From an uncultured Propionibacteriaceae bacterium (GTDB taxonomy: Bacteria; Actinomycetota; Actinomycetes; Propionibacteriales; Propionibacteriaceae): a DNA stretch of 28,387 bases. The stretch spans positions 1-28,387 of the forward strand of contig CAKZHP010000012.1 of the NCBI GenBank assembly GCA_936924635.1. Direction: 5' to 3'. Under the pieces are notes generated by a model. It saw only the letters and a program-made list of their open reading frames with translations, was not told the origin of the DNA and did no database searches. Both the position numbers and the translations under genes were made by a program. Each line of letters opens with the position of its first letter. The stretch's first letter is position 1. Positions 1 through 6,923 of the stretch are shown here, in pieces.

Positions 1-1
1 C

Positions 2-763
2 GGGCTGCCCACCGGCGGCGGCGCCCGGGCGCGCGGCGAGGTCGGCACCGGTCCGGTGGCCGGCGTGTTCTTCCCCGCCTGCATCGACGCGATGTTCGGC
101 CCCGAGGCGGGCGGGACCGGGGCCGACGCGGCGCTGGCCGAGCTCTGCGTACGGGCCGGTGTCACCCTCACCGTGCCCGCCAAGGTAGGCGGGCTGTGCT
201 GCGGCACCCCCTGGAAGTCGAAGGGCTACCGGGCCGGCTACCACACCATGACCGCCAAGACGCTCGCGGCCCTGTGGGAGGCGAGCGACGCGGGCCGGCT
301 GCCCGTGGTCTGCGACGCCTCCTCGTGCACCGAGGGGCTGCTGGAGATGGCTCGTGCGAAGCACCCGGAGCTCCGCCTCCTCGACGCCCCCACGTTCGCG
401 CTGGAGGTGCTGCTCCCCCGGCTCACGGTGACCCAGCGCCTCGGCAGCGTGGCCGTGCATCCCACCTGCTCCACGACTCAGCTCGGCTCCACGCCCGACC
501 TGGTCGCCGTGTGCGAGGCGTTCGCCGACCGGGTCGAGGTGCCTCGCGACTGGGGCTGCTGCGGCTTCGCGGGCGACCGCGGCATGCTCCACCCCGAGCT
601 CACCGCGAGCGCCACGGCACGGGAGGCGGCCGCCGTCCGGGCCGGTCAGCACGATGCGTACGCCTCGTCGAACCGCACCTGCGAGATCGGCCTCACCCGG
701 GCCACCGGCCAGCCCTACCGCCACGTGCTGGAGCTGCTGGAGGAAGCGACCAGGCCGCGCTGA
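2..763 (+). CDS. FAD/Fe-S D-2-hydroxyacid (lactate-type) dehydrogenase, C-terminal part
   Basis: The frame is open from the first bases of the window, so this is the 3' part of a longer gene; about 253 residues are visible. Two cysteine-rich CCG modules can be seen. The first runs from FFPAC near visible residue 23 to GGLCCGTPW; the second from HPTCS to WGCCGFAGD. Tandem CCG domains of this kind form the C-terminus of large flavoproteins that fuse an FAD-binding oxidase, a 4Fe-4S ferredoxin domain and an LldE/GlpC-like electron-transfer module. These oxidise D-lactate or related 2-hydroxyacids and pass electrons to the respiratory chain. The FAD half would lie left of the window, so substrate cannot be judged. 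A GTG at 56 is internal to the domain and is not a credible start. It ends with TGA, convergent with holB. Confidence 0.85.
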   Translation, partial: GLPTGGGARARGEVGTGPVAGVFFPACIDAMFGPEAGGTGADAALAELCVRAGVTLTVPAKVGGLCCGTPWKSKGYRAGYHTMTAKTLAALWEASDAGRLPVVCDASSCTEGLLEMARAKHPELRLLDAPTFALEVLLPRLTVTQRLGSVAVHPTCSTTQLGSTPDLVAVCEAFADRVEVPRDWGCCGFAGDRGMLHPELTASATAREAAAVRAGQHDAYASSNRTCEIGLTRATGQPYRHVLELLEEATRPR

Positions 764-765
764 CC

Positions 766-839
766 CGATGCAGGCCGCGGCACGTGCCCCATCGACCGGG
801 AACGTCCTCGAACGCAGTACGCGCCCCGCGGCCGCATCG
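766..839. terminator. Long imperfect stem-loop after the dehydrogenase gene
   Basis: Bases 766-780 pair with 826-839 as a 14-bp GC-rich stem with one bulged A (772), enclosing a loop of about 45 nt, starting 2 bp after the dehydrogenase stop. A second hairpin (GGCAGGA at 839-845, TCCTGCC at 852-858, 6-nt loop) follows directly. They fill most of the gap between two convergent genes, so they probably act in 3' end formation or transcript protection. There is no T-tract, so an intrinsic terminator is not proven. Confidence 0.4.
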
Positions 840-885
840 GCAGGAGGCCTGTCCTGCCTTGGCGACTGGCGGGATCCCGGGGCCG

Positions 886-2025
886 CTAGAGCTTCTCGGC
901 CAGGTCGATCATCAGCGCCTCGACGGCGAGCTGGGGAGGCACGTTGGTCTCCAGCGCCGTACGCGCCGCCAGGATCGTGTCGAGCCGCTGCATCGTCTGC
1001 TCGGGGGTCGTGCGGCGGGCGATCGAGCCGATGGCCGCCTGGTACTCGGTGTTGATGAGGGGCGCTCCCGTGCGCATCTGCACGGTCAGCACGTCGCGGT
1101 AGTACGCGGTGAGCTCGGTGAGCACCCGGTCGAGGGCGTCGCGCTGCGTACGCTTCAAGCGCGCCGACTGCTGCTCCTCCAGCTCCTTCACCGCCGCTTG
1201 GGCGTTCTTGGGCCGCGCGCCCTTGGTGCCGAACCCCAGGGCCCCGGTGAGCTCGGCCATCTCGGCCTCGTCGCGCTTGGCGGTGATGGCCTGCGCCTCG
1301 TCCTTGGTGGCCGCCACGATGTTGCTGGCGGCACGGAGGCAGGCGCCGAGGGTGATCAGCTCCGGCGGCAGCGCCAGCACCTCGTTGCGCCGGATCCGCG
1401 CCCCCTCGTCTCGGGCCAGGGCCCTGGCACGGCCGATGTGGCCCTGCGCCACCCGGGCGGCGAACCCCGCCATGGCCGGGTCGACGCCGTCACGGGTCAC
1501 CAGCAGCCTGGCGATGGCGTCGGCGGTGGGGGTGGCCAGCTGCACCTGACGGCAGCGCGAGCGGATGGTCACCACCACGTCGTCGGGCGTCGGCGCGCAC
1601 AGCAACCAGACCGTTTTCGGCGCCGGCTCCTCGATCGCCTTCAGCAGGGCGTCGGCACCCCGCTCGGTGATGCGGTCGGCGTCCTCCACCACGATCACCT
1701 GCTTGCGGCCCAGGGTGGGGCTCATCGCTGCCCGCCGCACCAGGTTGCGGACCTCGTCGACGCCGATGCTCAGCTGCTCGGTGCGGACCAGTGTCACGTC
1801 CGGGTGGGCGCCGCTCAGCGAGGTACGGCACGCGGAGCACTCGCCGCAGCCACCCCGCTCGCACTGCAGCGCGGCCGCGAAGGCGCGGGCGGCGTTGGAG
1901 CGACCCGAGCCGGGCGGCCCCGTCATCAGCCAGGCATGGGTCATCGCGTGCGCGTCACCGGCCACCGCGCGCGACAGCGCCGCCACCGCCGTCTCCTGCC
2001 CGACCAGGTCGTCCCACACCGACAT
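886..2025 (-). CDS. holB: DNA polymerase III delta' subunit
   Basis: This 379-residue AAA+ clamp-loader protein helps load the beta sliding clamp on DNA. It opens with MSVWDDLVGQ, the usual start of this family. A P-loop-like GPPGSGRS lies at residues 36-43, with Arg where an ATP-binding P-loop has Lys, as expected for a delta' subunit that need not hydrolyse ATP. Four cysteines at 55, 60, 63 and 66 form the zinc module. VVEDADRITERGADALLKAIEEP is the Walker B/sensor region, and an SRC motif (SRCRQV) follows. The frame stays open upstream, but ATG at 2025 is the only start that suits the family; SD is weak (GGGG). In most Actinobacteria holB follows topA-tmk; here tmk is about 8 kb away and inverted. 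It diverges from the malic enzyme across 214 bp that must hold both promoters. Confidence 0.92.
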   Translation of the reverse strand: MSVWDDLVGQETAVAALSRAVAGDAHAMTHAWLMTGPPGSGRSNAARAFAAALQCERGGCGECSACRTSLSGAHPDVTLVRTEQLSIGVDEVRNLVRRAAMSPTLGRKQVIVVEDADRITERGADALLKAIEEPAPKTVWLLCAPTPDDVVVTIRSRCRQVQLATPTADAIARLLVTRDGVDPAMAGFAARVAQGHIGRARALARDEGARIRRNEVLALPPELITLGACLRAASNIVAATKDEAQAITAKRDEAEMAELTGALGFGTKGARPKNAQAAVKELEEQQSARLKRTQRDALDRVLTELTAYYRDVLTVQMRTGAPLINTEYQAAIGSIARRTTPEQTMQRLDTILAARTALETNVPPQLAVEALMIDLAEKL

Positions 2026-2239
2026 GGCCCCAAGACTGCCGTACGCCACCGACAGCCCGGAACCGCCAGGCGTCAGGCCCCTGGAGAGATCGACGGGCGT
2101 GCCGGGCTGGACCTCGGCCGTCCGCGGAGCGTCCAGCGTCGATCCCGTACCCATCGCTGACGGTGTGGCGAGGCCCCGGCACCCCCGCTCTCCCGGCCCT
2201 TCCTTGTCGGGGCGGCCGGTCTGGTGCGAAGGTTGCGGC

Positions 2240-4051
2240 ATGGACGCGGAGAGCACCCCCGAACCGAAGGTCGCCGAGCCGCAGGGCACGGAGCCCAAGG
2301 CCCCCGAGCCGAAGGTCGTCGAGCCCCCGAAGGACCGGCCGATGCGTGAGTACGAGCAGGACACCACCAAGGGGGCCGGTGTGCTGCGCATCCGGGCCCG
2401 CGGGCGGGCCGTGCTGGCGCACCCCATGACCAACCGCGGCACCGCGTTCACCGACGAGCAGCGCCACGAGCTGGGCCTGGTCGGCCTCCTCCCGACCGGG
2501 GTGAACACGCTCGACAACCAGACCAAGCGCGTGTACGAGCAGTTCCGGCGCACGACGACGCCGCTCGGCAAGTACCTGGGCCTGGCATCCCTGCGCGACC
2601 GCAACGAGGTGCTGTTCTACAACCTGCTGTCCGGCCACCTCGAGGAGATGCTGCCGATCATCTACACCCCCACCATCGGTGAGGCGATCGAGAAGTTCTC
2701 CACCGAGTACAACCGGCCCCGCGGCGTCTTCCTGTCGATCGACCGGCCCGAGGACGTCGAGGCGGCCATCGCCAACTACGGCATCGACGGCGAGGAGGTC
2801 GACCTCGTGGTCATCACCGACTCCGAGGGCATCCTCGGCATCGGCGACCAGGGAGTCGGCGGCATCCAGATCGCCATCGGCAAGCTCTCCGTCTACACGG
2901 CGGCCGCAGGCATCCACCCCCGTCGCGTGATGCCGATCGTGCTCGACACCGGCACCGACAACCTCGGCCTGCTGTCCAACGAGCTCTACCTCGGAGAGAA
3001 GCACAGCCGCGTGCGCGGGGAGCGCTATCACGAGTTCGTCGACCACGTCATCACGACCATCTCACGGCTGCTGCCCCACGCGATGGTCCACTGGGAGGAC
3101 TTCGGCACGCGCAACGCGTACAAGCTGCTCAACCGCTACCGCGACCAGATCTGCACCTTCAACGACGACATCCAGGGCACCGCGGCCGTGGTGCTGGCCG
3201 CGATCCTCGCTGGTGTCGAGGTCACGGGCATGCCGCTGCACGAGCACCGGATCGTGGTCTTCGGCGCCGGCACGGCCGGCATCGGCATCAGCGGCCTGAT
3301 CCGCGACACGATGCTGCGGCAGCACACGCTCACCGAGGCCGACGCGTACGACCGGTTCTGGCCGATCGGCGTGCAGGGCCTGTACATCGAGGGCCAGCCC
3401 GAGCTGCTCGACTTCCAGAAGCCGTGGGCCCGCACGCGCGACGACGTGGCCGGCTGGGCCGTCGCCGACCCGGAGAAGATCAGTCTGCTCGACGTCGTGC
3501 GGCACGTGAAGCCGACCATCCTCATCGGCACCTCGACGCGGGGCGGCGCGTTCACCCGCGAAGTCGTCGAGGAGATGCACCGCAGCTGCCCGCGGCCGAT
3601 CATCTTCCCGCTCTCGAACCCCACCAGCCGCGCCGAGGCGACGCCCGGCGACCTCCTGGAGTGGACCGACGGCGCCGCGTTGGTGGCGACGGGCAGCCCG
3701 TTCGGCCCGGTCGATCACGGCGGCGTACGGCACATCATCGCCCAGTCGAACAACGCGCTGATCTTCCCCGGACTCGGGCTGGGCGTGGCCGTCTCCCGGG
3801 CCCGCCGCATCACCGAGACCATGATCCTGGCCGCCTCCGAGGCGCTCGCCGGGCTGGTCAACGCGTGGCGGCCCGGAGCGGCGCTGCTGCCGGCGATGAG
3901 CGACCTGCGGCTGGTCTCGGCCACCGTCGCCATCGCGGTGGCGAAGCAGGCCGCCGCCGAGGGGCTGGCCGAGCACGTGCTGGACGACCCGGTGCAGGAG
4001 GTGTACGAGCGGATGTGGCAGCCCTCGTACCCCGAGATCGAGGCGATCTGA
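2240..4051 (+). CDS. NAD(P)-dependent malic enzyme (oxaloacetate-decarboxylating)
   Basis: Converts malate to pyruvate and CO2 with reduction of NAD(P), linking the TCA cycle to pyruvate. The 603 residues show the large-subunit malic enzyme pattern: Tyr142 in YTPTIGEA, Lys215 in IGKLSVYT, metal ligands Glu286/Asp287 in HWEDFG and Asp310 in FNDDIQGT, then the dinucleotide loop FGAGTAGIG at 341-349 and SNPTSRAE near the C-terminus. It resembles the large NAD-type (SfcA/MaeA-like) enzymes more than the short MaeB type. The chosen ATG has GAAGG at 2228-2232. It adds a 33-residue low-complexity tail rich in Glu, Pro and Lys; ATG at 2342 would remove this and is the main alternative. The gene ends 3 bp from the convergent hipA stop. 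Confidence 0.9.
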   Translation: MDAESTPEPKVAEPQGTEPKAPEPKVVEPPKDRPMREYEQDTTKGAGVLRIRARGRAVLAHPMTNRGTAFTDEQRHELGLVGLLPTGVNTLDNQTKRVYEQFRRTTTPLGKYLGLASLRDRNEVLFYNLLSGHLEEMLPIIYTPTIGEAIEKFSTEYNRPRGVFLSIDRPEDVEAAIANYGIDGEEVDLVVITDSEGILGIGDQGVGGIQIAIGKLSVYTAAAGIHPRRVMPIVLDTGTDNLGLLSNELYLGEKHSRVRGERYHEFVDHVITTISRLLPHAMVHWEDFGTRNAYKLLNRYRDQICTFNDDIQGTAAVVLAAILAGVEVTGMPLHEHRIVVFGAGTAGIGISGLIRDTMLRQHTLTEADAYDRFWPIGVQGLYIEGQPELLDFQKPWARTRDDVAGWAVADPEKISLLDVVRHVKPTILIGTSTRGGAFTREVVEEMHRSCPRPIIFPLSNPTSRAEATPGDLLEWTDGAALVATGSPFGPVDHGGVRHIIAQSNNALIFPGLGLGVAVSRARRITETMILAASEALAGLVNAWRPGAALLPAMSDLRLVSATVAIAVAKQAAAEGLAEHVLDDPVQEVYERMWQPSYPEIEAI

Positions 4052-4054
4052 GGC

Positions 4055-5236
4055 TCAGGCCTCCAGATCACTCCGGCGGCGCGCGAGCTGCCGCACCAGG
4101 GTGCGCGTAGCGTCGGCGTTGAGGCGGAGCGCGCCGTCGGCGATCTCGTCGAGCATGGGCTCGGTCCCGGTCAGCACGTCGCGGAGGGCGCGCTGCACCG
4201 CGCGCTGAGGCAGGCCGAGCGCGGCGCCGTACGTCTCGAACGCCTTGCGCGTCAGCCCCTCGGTCTTGCCGTCGAGCCGGAGCGCAGCCGTCCGGTCGCC
4301 GAAGGGCAGGGTGGACGGGATGTCATACACGGGCGCCACCCGCCACTCCCCCGACGGCTGCTGCAGCACGGAGAGGTTCTTGGCGTGCAGGTCGCCGTTG
4401 CCAGTCAGCCACGCGAACGACATCTGGGTGAGGCAGGCGCGGGCGGCGACCGGGCGCGCCGCGCAGACATCTGCCACCGCGAGGCCCACCTGCTCGCTCG
4501 TCACCGCGTACTTGTCGGAGGGGTAGCGGCCGAGCAGCTGGCAGGCGTCCTCCACGGCCAGTGAGCGAACGACGTCGCCGTCGCGTACGCGGTCGAACCG
4601 CTCCACCACCAGGCCTGGCCGGCCGTCGACGTCGTGCATCAGCTCTGCTGGGGCGACCGGCAGCGGGAGCCGGCGGGCGAGCCGGAGGAAGTAGTCCTCG
4701 ATGACGACCGCTCCCGGATACTCGGGAGGGTCCAGCTTGATGATCGCTGCCACGCCCGAGAGCCGTACGGGCAGGGAGATCATCGCCCCGGACGCCTTCT
4801 CCTGCACGCCGGGCAGCGCGACCCGGTCGACGATGCCGGTCTCGGCCAGGAGGTCGGCGAAGCGCACATCCCCGGCCTCCACCAGCGGCGGCGCCGGTGC
4901 GGGCTCCTCGCCCTCGGCCACGACGACGACGTCGCCCACGGTGCTGGACCCGACGGCCAGCAGCAGACTGAGCTCGTCGTCGAGCGAGGTCTTCACGTGC
5001 TGCCGCAGGGCGGTGAGACGGCGCCCCTCGGGAAGCAGACCCGCGAAGAACGGCGGTACGGCACCGGCCGGCGCGTTGACCGGTGGCGCGTCCCTCGGGA
5101 GGGTGGTGGCCACGTCAGGCCCGTCGTAGTCGGCGAGGTAGGCGAGCTCGACGTGGTCGTCGTGACGCGTCAGGGTCGCTGCTTCCCGGCCCTGCTTCAG
5201 CACGACCGCCCGGCGTACGGCCCGGGGGTCGGTCAT
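4055..5236 (-). CDS. hipA: HipA-family Ser/Thr kinase toxin
   Basis: 393 residues with the HipA layout: an N-terminal subdomain (about 1-110), then a kinase-like C-terminal domain. The QEK loop lies at 145-147 (GVQEKASG). The catalytic loop GNGDLHAKNLS at 279-289 places the likely catalytic Asp at 282 and the metal ligand Asn at 287; Asp305 in YDIPS corresponds to the metal-binding Asp. HipA proteins phosphorylate translation targets, in E. coli glutamyl-tRNA synthetase, causing growth arrest. The E. coli autophosphorylation Ser150, just before VAGAQEK, aligns by eye with Ala140 here. The ATG overlaps the antitoxin stop as ATGA (5233-5236), so the two are translationally coupled, antitoxin first. 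The true substrate is unknown. Confidence 0.88.
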   Translation of the reverse strand: MTDPRAVRRAVVLKQGREAATLTRHDDHVELAYLADYDGPDVATTLPRDAPPVNAPAGAVPPFFAGLLPEGRRLTALRQHVKTSLDDELSLLLAVGSSTVGDVVVVAEGEEPAPAPPLVEAGDVRFADLLAETGIVDRVALPGVQEKASGAMISLPVRLSGVAAIIKLDPPEYPGAVVIEDYFLRLARRLPLPVAPAELMHDVDGRPGLVVERFDRVRDGDVVRSLAVEDACQLLGRYPSDKYAVTSEQVGLAVADVCAARPVAARACLTQMSFAWLTGNGDLHAKNLSVLQQPSGEWRVAPVYDIPSTLPFGDRTAALRLDGKTEGLTRKAFETYGAALGLPQRAVQRALRDVLTGTEPMLDEIADGALRLNADATRTLVRQLARRRSDLEA

Positions 5237-5430
5237 CGCCGGGGCACCGTGGTGAGGCGGAGCCCGAGCGACTCGGCGACGGCCACCAGGGTGTCGATCC
5301 GGGCGGTCTCCTTCCCCGCCTCGAGGGCCCGCACGGAACGTTCCGAGACCCCGCTCAGGTCGGCAAGCTCTGCCTGCGTGAGGCCCAGCTCTCGACGGCG
5401 GGAGCGCAACGCGGCCGCCAGCTCCACCAT
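5233..5430 (-). CDS. hipB: HipB-like XRE-family antitoxin/repressor
   Basis: A 65-residue protein that is almost entirely one helix-turn-helix domain. LTQAELADLSGVSERSVRAL (about residues 17-36) is a classic XRE/Cro-CI fold, followed by the EAGKETARIDTLVAVAESLG helix region typical of HipB. It should bind HipA and repress the operon through the palindromes upstream. The start ATG has a very strong SD (GGGAGGAGG, 5436-5444) 5 nt away, and operator 1 abuts that SD. No toxin-blocking C-terminal tail beyond a few basic residues (TTVPRR) is visible. Confidence 0.88.
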   Translation of the reverse strand: MVELAAALRSRRRELGLTQAELADLSGVSERSVRALEAGKETARIDTLVAVAESLGLRLTTVPRR

Positions 5431-5443
5431 GACCGCCTCCTCC

Positions 5444-5459
5444 CGGCACGATCGTGCCG
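5444..5459. promoter_or_regulatory. hipBA operator 1
   Basis: Perfect 16-bp palindrome CGGCACGATCGTGCCG. It ends 14 bp upstream of the hipB start and touches its SD, so protein bound here would block transcription or early initiation. It is one of three near-identical sites (consensus CGGCACNATCNTGCCG) upstream of hipB; assignment to HipB is inference from position. Confidence 0.7.
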
Positions 5460-5504
5460 TTTCGTCGAGTGTGCGCCCTGTGTTCGGCCGTCGTCAAGCG
5501 AGAT

Positions 5505-5520
5505 CGGCACCATCGTGCCG
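5505..5520. promoter_or_regulatory. hipBA operator 2
   Basis: CGGCACCATCGTGCCG, identical to operator 1 except for one base in the centre. It begins 61 bp from operator 1. Two or more operators ahead of hipB are normal in E. coli, although that sequence (TATCC-N8-GGATA) is different. Confidence 0.65.
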
Positions 5521-5563
5521 GAATCCGTCTTGCGCCGCCCCCGCGACCCCGTAGACGGCTCGA

Positions 5564-5579
5564 CCGGCACGATCATGCC
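5564..5579. promoter_or_regulatory. hipBA operator 3
   Basis: CGGCACGATCATGCCG, one base different from operator 1 and 59 bp beyond operator 2. It lies between hipB and the 3' end of the merR-type gene. The near-equal spacing suggests looping or cooperative binding. Confidence 0.65.
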
Positions 5580-5601
5580 GGTCTTGGGCACCCATCGCGT
5601 C

Positions 5602-5967
5602 TCAGCCGTCGCGCCTCGGCTGCACCATGGCCGTCTCCCCCCGCAGCGCCTGCAGGGTGTCGATCTCGCGGTCGATGTCTCGGCGCTTGGCCAGCAGACG
5701 CTCCACCTCCTCGGCGAGACGGAGCTCCATCTCGCCGGTGCGCTCCTCCGGGGTCGCGTCCAGGCACGGCAGCAGCTCGCCGATGGTGGCCCCGCTCAGC
5801 CCCGCGGCCAGCATGTGCTGGATGGTGACGACGCGCTCGACCATGGCGTCGTCGAAGTCGCGCCAGCCTCCGCTCGTGCGCGTGGACCGGATCAGTCCCA
5901 GGCCCTCGTAGTAGCGCAGCGACCGCACGCTCACACCGCTGGCCTCCGCCAGCTCCCCGATCCGCAC
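5602..5967 (-). CDS. MerR-family transcriptional regulator
   Basis: 121 residues. RIGELAEASGVSVRSLRYYE at 2-21 is the standard MerR winged-helix start, followed by EGLGLI and the wing GGWRDFDD. A coiled-coil region (about 79-108, LRLAEEVERLLAKRRDIDREI) serves dimerisation. Only one cysteine (68) is present and no metal-binding C-terminal motif is seen, so a small-molecule ligand is more likely than a metal. GTG at 5967 was chosen because AGGAGG (5973-5978) sits 5 nt upstream; a further-upstream GTG at 6000 lacks this. It is divergent from the SMR exporter pair, whose promoter spacer holds a perfect palindrome, so it probably activates those genes on drug binding and represses itself. Confidence 0.88.
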   Translation of the reverse strand: MRIGELAEASGVSVRSLRYYEGLGLIRSTRTSGGWRDFDDAMVERVVTIQHMLAAGLSGATIGELLPCLDATPEERTGEMELRLAEEVERLLAKRRDIDREIDTLQALRGETAMVQPRRDG

Positions 5968-5994
5968 CCCGGCCTCCTGTCGTCGCGCCCATGG

Positions 5995-6026
5995 TTGCAC
6001 CTGACACCGGTGTCAGGTTCCACGAT
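5995..6026 (+). promoter_or_regulatory. MerR-type promoter with spacer palindrome
   Basis: TTGCAC (5995-6000) serves as a -35 element. It is followed by a 20-bp spacer and CACGAT (6021-6026) as a weak -10. The perfect palindrome ACCTGACACCGGTGTCAGGT (5999-6018) falls in the spacer. An overlong 19-20 bp spacer occupied by a dyad is the hallmark of MerR-activated promoters, where the regulator untwists DNA to align the elements. The divergent merR-type gene starts 31 bp to the left of the palindrome. Confidence 0.7.
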
Positions 6027-6056
6027 GGCGACTCACCGCCGACAAGGAGCGCCACC

Positions 6057-6380
6057 GTGCACTGGATCTACCTCACCATCGCCGTCGTCTTCGAGATCAC
6101 CGTCGCCATCGCCGCCGGCAAGGCCGACGGGTTCGCCCACCGCGGCTGGGCCGCCGTGACGCTGGTCGCGGGGGCTGTCGGCACGTACATGCTCAGCCTC
6201 GCCCTGCCGACCTTCGACGTGGGCGTCGGCTACGCCATCTGGACCTCGGTGGCCGGCGTCGGTGTCGTCGTCCTGGGCGCGCTGCTCTTCGGCCAACGTC
6301 TCACCTGGCGCAAGGCCCTGGGCATCACGCTCGTCATCGGCGGTGTCGTGGGCCTGCAGCTCAGCGGCGCAGGCGCCTGA
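6057..6380 (+). CDS. SMR-family efflux protein, subunit 1
   Basis: 107 residues with four predicted membrane helices. Glu13 in the first helix (HWIYLTIAVVFEITVAIA) matches the essential EmrE Glu14 that exchanges protons for cationic drugs. FDVGVGYAIWTSVAGVGVV is the conserved SMR signature in helix 3, and LGITLVIGGVVGLQLSG forms helix 4. GTG start with AAGGAG at 6044-6049, 7 nt upstream. It lies 32 bp ahead of a second SMR gene, which suggests a heterodimeric exporter of the EbrAB/YkkCD kind. Quaternary-ammonium, dye or guanidinium-type substrates are possible; substrate cannot be told from sequence. The loop after helix 1 reads GKADGF rather than the usual LKxSxGF. Confidence 0.88.
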   Translation: MHWIYLTIAVVFEITVAIAAGKADGFAHRGWAAVTLVAGAVGTYMLSLALPTFDVGVGYAIWTSVAGVGVVVLGALLFGQRLTWRKALGITLVIGGVVGLQLSGAGA

Positions 6381-6412
6381 CCCGGCCTCGTCCACTCACG
6401 GGAGGAACCTTC

Positions 6413-6772
6413 ATGGACTCCACCACCGGTCGCCCGTCGACCGCTCGCTCCTGGTTGGTGCTGCTGCTGGCCGGCACGTTCGAGATCGGGTACGCCCTGT
6501 CGGTCGGCGGGAGCCGCGGCTTCACCGAGCTGCCGTGGTCGCTGGCCGCCCTGGTCTTCTTCCTGCTCACCCTGTTCTGCCTCAGCGTCGCACTGAAGAC
6601 GATCGACGTCGGCATCGGGTACGCCGTCTGGGCCGGCATCGGCGCCGTCGGAGCAGCCCTGCTCGGGCCAGTCCTCTTCCACGAGGTGATGACGCCGATC
6701 CGCGCCCTGTGGCTCGCCGTCATCATCGCCGGGGTGGTGTGGCTGAAGCTCGCCGACCGTCCCGCTGACTGA
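6413..6772 (+). CDS. SMR-family efflux protein, subunit 2
   Basis: 119 residues: about 12 extra N-terminal residues, then four helices. The first helix SWLVLLLAGTFEIGYALSVG carries the essential Glu, and IDVGIGYAVWAGIGAVGAAL is the family signature. GPVLFHE after helix 3 and VIIAGVVWLKLAD as helix 4 complete the fold. SD GGAGG at 6401-6405 is well placed for the ATG. It is co-transcribed with the preceding SMR gene and likely inserts with opposite topology to form a heterodimer. The short cytoplasmic loops differ in charge between the two proteins, as expected for paired SMRs, but I have not calculated the charge bias. Confidence 0.88.
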   Translation: MDSTTGRPSTARSWLVLLLAGTFEIGYALSVGGSRGFTELPWSLAALVFFLLTLFCLSVALKTIDVGIGYAVWAGIGAVGAALLGPVLFHEVMTPIRALWLAVIIAGVVWLKLADRPAD

Positions 6773-6923
6773 GCATGCGCGAGCGACCGGCTCGAACCAG
6801 TCAGTGGCTCCCAGCGGACCGCCGACCGGGAACACGCCGGTCAGGGCACCGGGTCGGCCACCGCATGGTGGGGGCCCAGCTCCCGGAGGGTCGACGTACT
6901 CGAGCTGCCGCCCATGGCCTTTC

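Noticed and set aside
196..2160. A 654-codon plus-strand frame over the dehydrogenase end and holB
   Set aside because: It is a shadow frame across two well-supported genes on different strands, rich in Arg and Gly, without any domain.
5968..6000. Upstream GTG start for the MerR-type gene
   Set aside because: It would place the start inside the operator palindrome and lacks an SD; GTG 5967 has AGGAGG at the right distance and the family N-terminus.
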